Notes under the pieces: model-generated
Databases searched by the model: none
What the model was told of the DNA's origin: nothing
The model's input: only the letters and a program-made list of their open reading frames with translations
Program-made: the position numbers and the translations under genes
Assembly: GCA_018982785.1 (NCBI GenBank)
Contig: JAHHEN010000004.1
Span: 191,001 to 255,000 of the forward strand
DNA length: 64,000 nt
Direction of reading: 5' to 3'
DNA from: Enterococcus innesii
Lineage (GTDB): Bacteria > Bacillota > Bacilli > Lactobacillales > Enterococcaceae
Shown here: positions 60,701 to 64,000 of the stretch, piece after piece
Position numbering within the stretch: position 1 is the first letter of the stretch
Layout: each line of letters begins with the position of its first letter

Positions 60701-60910
60701 GAGATCGAAGCACTCTTCATCGATGAAGGCTTTGGCTCGCTTGATGAAGAATCATTGGAAATGGCGATGGAAGCATTAGAAATGATCGAAAATGAAGGTC
60801 GCATGATTGGAATCATCAGTCATGTTCGAGAATTGCGGGCAAGAATCCTGCAACAAGTTTTCGTAGAGACTAACGGCAGCGGGCAAAGCCGGATCCGAAT
60901 AAAAGAATAA
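57782..60910 (+). CDS. sbcC: Exonuclease subunit SbcC
   Basis: Rad50-like ATPase, 1042 aa. Walker A is SGKTGAGKTTIFDG near residue 40, then a very Gln-rich antiparallel coiled coil with the zinc hook CPVC at about residue 517, and a C-terminal head with signature LSGGESFIAALALAIS and Walker B LFIDEGFGSLDEES. Spacing to sbcD shows translational coupling. Intact, with no frameshift. Confidence 0.96.
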   Translation: MQPKSLQMKNFGPFIDEKLDFSQLQAGGLFLISGKTGAGKTTIFDGMTFALFGETSGNLRSGKEMRSMFASPTEETSVTFTFEHQRFTYQIQRKPEQTLAKKRGDGVTNQTAKVQLTIFDADGKEKKQISKRTEVDAFIKDLLQLDAKQFFQIMMLPQGEFRNFLIASSNEKERVLRNLFGTEMYQQFNEWLKEQVKAQSRKLEHQQLVASQIMERFEWEEAQEVLTVAECLTLWGQDLEKQQIQLQQLLQRKDQTMQEMKAAQEAFYRAKEIENARIERQGLQEKARELHAKKTEIAQKKAQLNQLVWALEHQEIMQQKEERVKEAQQAAQQINETKQQLQEIQQQQISWQDQRSLIDGIKKKQEAASQKVQRIQQQIPLAQRTQAQQEEVAQLEKAAQQQTAELTKINQAQASAKTQAQHLAEEIDTLRGFQAEAVKLVETQAQVEKWQQAKMLFHEAEQKAGEQQQIHSELVLEQQQLTASLLELQKTLKQETSQNARMQIARLRLLLEENEPCPVCGSLDHPNTQEHTTYRIEDIIASEQRLEQTQEKLTKIQQQVSANQTLQEQATLRISEWQATSAAAQKQVELAWTAVQQAFAALQPIENQETITEETTVAELKKRQSFNQQKAASYEEAQKKHQAVNEQLATFNESYQQVSEQVKKAQEARQLAEGKLASLQEQLAGATYEQLQADLGETNGLLMEYTQQIEADARQEAQINEQQAILSEKLKNLQQFCEEKQAAKTKAEQRLTQRLQEAGMTEETMRDLIAQAPQTTVLSEEIKTYEQETAFVQQRLALLDAQLKEQATIDLNQLETAYLQLQTVMEELQQETVRKQEKVNGNQRLFDELQVIYQQNVEELAQLGQLQQLAETINGENVKKTSLERYVLQQFLTEILEVANERLARLTRGRYQFELADKVGSYRSSTGLEIDIYDDNAGQVRRAHTLSGGESFIAALALAISLADVIQQRAGGIEIEALFIDEGFGSLDEESLEMAMEALEMIENEGRMIGIISHVRELRARILQQVFVETNGSGQSRIRIKE

Positions 60911-60926
60911 GGAGAGGAGGGCTCTT

Positions 60927-63900
60927 ATGAAGTGGAGTATTCCAGAAAAAGTAATCGAGCGAGGTAGAACCTACGTTAATGAAGGTCGTGTCTTGTCTGT
61001 CACACCGGATAAAGAGAAAAATGTGTGGCACGCAGAAGTACTAGGAACAGAATTGTATTTAGTTACTTTGGATGCTACTGCCAAAGAAGTGGATTATTGC
61101 CAATGTCCTTATTGGGAAGAGCACCATTATTGCAAACATACGGTGGCCGTCGAACTCTATTTACGCAAACAAGGAAAAGCACGAAAAATCAATGAACAAA
61201 CCCCCATCAAAAAAGCCTTTTCTGCTTCAGAGATGTTTTCCAATGGTTTTGCCCGCTTAAACAGCGAAAAAGAAGCGAGTAAACCGTTACAGATTGAATT
61301 TCGGGTAGATACGATTGCGACAAATCCATATCACCAAGAGATGGATATTTTAGGCGTCTCTTTGAAGGTCGGGCATCGTGGCACGGCCAGGAATTATGTC
61401 GTCAAAGACATTTACAAATTTTTACAGATGTATCAAGAAAACAAGCACTATACGGCCAATAAGCAACAGACCTTTTTCCTTTCTGCGGATGCCTTTGATG
61501 AGAAAAATCAAGCTTTATTAAATCGATTGGCAGGAATCGCGCAAACCCAGCAATTAATGGGGCAAGCCGGCATTCAAATCAATGGCAAACTTGACAAAAA
61601 ATACTTGCTGCTACCCGTTGAATTCGGCAAGGAACTGCTATTGCAATTCAATGATGTCTATACGCAAATCACCATTGGTGAAACCAAGGTCAGCCAAGTA
61701 GACTTCCAATCGGGGGAACCATTGACGTTTTCAGTCACAAAAGAAGCGGATCATTTTCCGCTGCAGTTCGTAAAAGACTTCGACCACTTACTTAGTTATT
61801 ATAACTGGGGGCTGTTGGACGGAACCTTTTATGAATTGACTGTCGAGCAAAAGGAGATCTATGTCACGATGCAGCAGCTGTTTAAACGGTTTGAACAGCC
61901 AATCATTGATTATCCAAAAGAAGAGCTGGCGAATCTCTTTATGAAAGTTTTGCCTTATTTGCGAAAAATTGGGCGTGTCCAAGTGGCTCCTGAGGTTCAA
62001 AATGACATCGAAGAATCTGAATTGAAAGCAGTTTTCTCCTTGCGGAAAATCAAAGGTCAAGTAGATCTACAAGTTGATTTTACTTATGGAGAAGTCGTTT
62101 TTTCAAGTGATGAAAAACATCAATACATGCCAGAAAATCATCCAGAGATTTTACGTGATTTCCAACAAGAAGCACGGATCGAAGCCATTATTGAAACCTT
62201 TGGCTATCAAGCTAGCAGTAAGAACTGGCAAAAAAACCTCCCGATAGGTGAACAACTCTATGCCTTTTTCACAAGAGAGATTCCGGTGTTGAGACAACTA
62301 GGTGAAGTTCGCATCGGCAAGAAGCTGCGGGAACTCTATCTTGATGCCCAACATCATCGTCCAGAAATCGTCATCGAAGAAAATGGTTCTTGGTTAGATA
62401 TCAAGTTTGATGTTAGCGGCATTCAAGAATCAGAGATCAACGATGTTTTGCGGAGTCTGTTGCAATCTGCGCAATTTTATACCACAGAAAATGGGCAAGT
62501 CCTTTCATTGGAATCCGAAGAGTTTCAAGAAGCAAGTGCTGCCCTGAAAAAATTGCGTCTTTCACTCGAAGCGAAGGATGGGGCGATCCAAGTTCCTATG
62601 AATCAAGGGCTGCTCCTGCAAGAGCAGTTTGCTGATCAAGCCAGCTTTAGCGCGGGCTTTCAGCAAATGACGGAAGACTTAATCCACCCAGAAAACTTTG
62701 AGGCGCAGCTGCCAGAAAACTTGCATGCTGAGTTGCGGCAATACCAAGAAGTTGGCTTTCGTTGGCTAAAAATGTTGAGTCATTATCAATTTGGCGGCAT
62801 TCTTGCTGATGAAATGGGGTTAGGGAAGACCGTTCAGACGATCAGCTACTTACTTTCAGAAAAACAAGAGAAACAAAAATTGAATGCATTGATCGTGGCA
62901 CCTGCCAGTCTAACGTTCAACTGGCAACAAGAGATCAAACGGTTTGCGCCGACGATTTCAGCGACTGTCATCAGCGGAACGAAAGAAGAGCGCGAAGGGC
63001 AGATGGCGCAGCCAGCGGACGTCCGCATCACTTCTTATGCAAGTTTGCGGGAAGATATTGATGCCTATCAAGCACTAGATCTGACTTGTTTGATTTTAGA
63101 TGAAGCGCAAATGGTCAAAAACAGTGCGACCAAAACGGCACAGGCCTTGCGATCCTTGGAAGTTCCACAGCGGTTCGCCCTCAGTGGCACACCAATCGAG
63201 AACAATCTAGAAGAATTGTGGTCCTTGTTCCAAATGATTATGCCAGGCTTTTTCCCGAACAAACAGAAATTTAAAGAACTGTCCACACAAGAAATTGCGA
63301 AAATGATCAAACCTTTTATTTTGCGAAGAGACAAAAAATCCGTGCTGCATGATTTGCCGCAAAAATTGGAGACAAATTATTACAGTGTCCTTACAGAAGA
63401 ACAAAAGAAAATCTATTTGGCGTACTTGCGGCAAATGCGGGAAGAAATCGCGCAAATGGATTCTACGTCTTTCCGTAAAAATCGAATCAGTATCTTAGCT
63501 GGTTTGACTCGACTGCGGCAAATCTGTTGCGACCCACGATTATTCGTGGAGGATTATGAAGGTTCTTCTGGGAAACTTGAACAGGTAAAAGATTTACTCT
63601 TAGCAGCCAAAGAAAATGGTCGTCGGGTACTGCTATTTTCTCAATTCACTAGCATGCTTTCGATCATTGAAGAAGAGCTAGCACAAGAAGGATTTGAATC
63701 CTTTTATTTGCGCGGCAGTACCCCGCCACAAGATCGTTTGACGATGGTCGATGCCTTCAATAGTGGTGAAAAAGATGTCTTCTTGATCTCATTAAAAGCA
63801 GGAGGAACAGGACTGAATCTGACCGGTGCAGACACCGTGATCTTATACGATTTGTGGTGGAACCCAGCGGTGGAAGAACAAGCCGCTGGACGAGCCCATC

Positions 63901-64000
63901 GGATCGGTCAAAAAAATGTTGTCGAAGTCTGGCGAATGATTGCTGAAGGAACCATTGAAGAACGAATGGATGCACTGCAACAAGAAAAACGAGAACTTTT
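60927..64000 (+). CDS. SWIM zinc-finger SNF2-family helicase (truncated by window end)
   Basis: At least 1024 codons, open at the right edge. The N-terminus has a SWIM finger (CQCPYWEEHHYCKH, about residues 52-65), followed by a long SNF2-associated region, then the DEAD-like motor: Walker A GILADEMGLGKTVQT, DEAQ box LILDEAQMVKN, SGTPIENN, and the C-terminal lobe with LISLKAGGTGLNLTGAD and AAGRAHRIGQKN. ATG 60927 follows AAGGAGAGGAGG, 16 bp after sbcC. Such proteins are DNA translocases that remodel nucleoprotein; the link with SbcCD suggests a repair role (inference). Confidence 0.93.
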   Translation, partial: MKWSIPEKVIERGRTYVNEGRVLSVTPDKEKNVWHAEVLGTELYLVTLDATAKEVDYCQCPYWEEHHYCKHTVAVELYLRKQGKARKINEQTPIKKAFSASEMFSNGFARLNSEKEASKPLQIEFRVDTIATNPYHQEMDILGVSLKVGHRGTARNYVVKDIYKFLQMYQENKHYTANKQQTFFLSADAFDEKNQALLNRLAGIAQTQQLMGQAGIQINGKLDKKYLLLPVEFGKELLLQFNDVYTQITIGETKVSQVDFQSGEPLTFSVTKEADHFPLQFVKDFDHLLSYYNWGLLDGTFYELTVEQKEIYVTMQQLFKRFEQPIIDYPKEELANLFMKVLPYLRKIGRVQVAPEVQNDIEESELKAVFSLRKIKGQVDLQVDFTYGEVVFSSDEKHQYMPENHPEILRDFQQEARIEAIIETFGYQASSKNWQKNLPIGEQLYAFFTREIPVLRQLGEVRIGKKLRELYLDAQHHRPEIVIEENGSWLDIKFDVSGIQESEINDVLRSLLQSAQFYTTENGQVLSLESEEFQEASAALKKLRLSLEAKDGAIQVPMNQGLLLQEQFADQASFSAGFQQMTEDLIHPENFEAQLPENLHAELRQYQEVGFRWLKMLSHYQFGGILADEMGLGKTVQTISYLLSEKQEKQKLNALIVAPASLTFNWQQEIKRFAPTISATVISGTKEEREGQMAQPADVRITSYASLREDIDAYQALDLTCLILDEAQMVKNSATKTAQALRSLEVPQRFALSGTPIENNLEELWSLFQMIMPGFFPNKQKFKELSTQEIAKMIKPFILRRDKKSVLHDLPQKLETNYYSVLTEEQKKIYLAYLRQMREEIAQMDSTSFRKNRISILAGLTRLRQICCDPRLFVEDYEGSSGKLEQVKDLLLAAKENGRRVLLFSQFTSMLSIIEEELAQEGFESFYLRGSTPPQDRLTMVDAFNSGEKDVFLISLKAGGTGLNLTGADTVILYDLWWNPAVEEQAAGRAHRIGQKNVVEVWRMIAEGTIEERMDALQQEKREL

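Overview
The window reads as a low-GC Gram-positive chromosome, almost certainly Enterococcus. Gene order (sipS, rbgA, rnhB, dprA, topA, trmFO, xerC, hslV, hslU, codY) is the Firmicutes core arrangement. The Ebp-type pilus, the pflB-pflA-ppaC block and a glgBCDAP operon fit lactic cocci. The CLC protein at 48512-49732 has Met79, Glu118, Glu318 and Tyr396 at exactly the numbers I recall for the structurally studied fluoride/proton antiporter of Enterococcus casseliflavus, so that species or a close relative is my best guess (inference from memory, no search was run).

Layout. 1-2.9 kb: msrA, a YozE-like gene, a CtpA-type protease and signal peptidase I. 2.9-11.2 kb: an accessory pilus island, with a divergent Mga/EbpR-like regulator, a VWA tip pilin, a major pilin and a class C sortase, inserted at the conserved sipS/rbgA junction. 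11.2-25.4 kb: an rbgA leader of about 340 nt, then rbgA-rnhB-dprA-topA-trmFO, an nfeD-flotillin pair, xerC-hslVU-codY, a LacX-type epimerase and plsY. 25.6-30.1 kb: parE-parC. 30.4-36.6 kb: pflB, pflA, ppaC and three poorly known genes. 36.8-45.0 kb: glycogen synthesis and breakdown (glgB, C, D, A, P). 45.1-52.7 kb: mixed small operons, including efp and a fluoride riboswitch controlling the CLC-F gene. 52.7-56.5 kb: a minus-strand operon anmK - lactose/cellobiose-type EIIC - DUF871/MupG behind a clear promoter and catabolite-repression sites, suggesting cell-wall amino-sugar salvage. 56.6-64 kb: sbcD-sbcC and a SWIM/SNF2 helicase cut by the window end.

A feature that cuts across the window is a set of ten apparent -1 frameshifts in eight genes (tip pilin x3, major pilin, dprA, flotillin, parE, glgB, glgC, mupG). 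Each is repaired by adding one base to a mononucleotide run. Because essential parE is among them, I read these as base-calling or assembly deletions and annotate each gene as one locus.

The observations most worth following are the fluoride riboswitch with a bulged pseudoknot strand and an inserted hairpin, the anmK-EIIC-mupG operon with a cre box on its start site and an internal attenuator-like hairpin, the near-consensus CodY box in front of the pilus operon, the structured rbgA leader, and a hairpin that buries the dprA ribosome binding site. I see no tRNA, rRNA, CRISPR array, insertion sequence or prophage.
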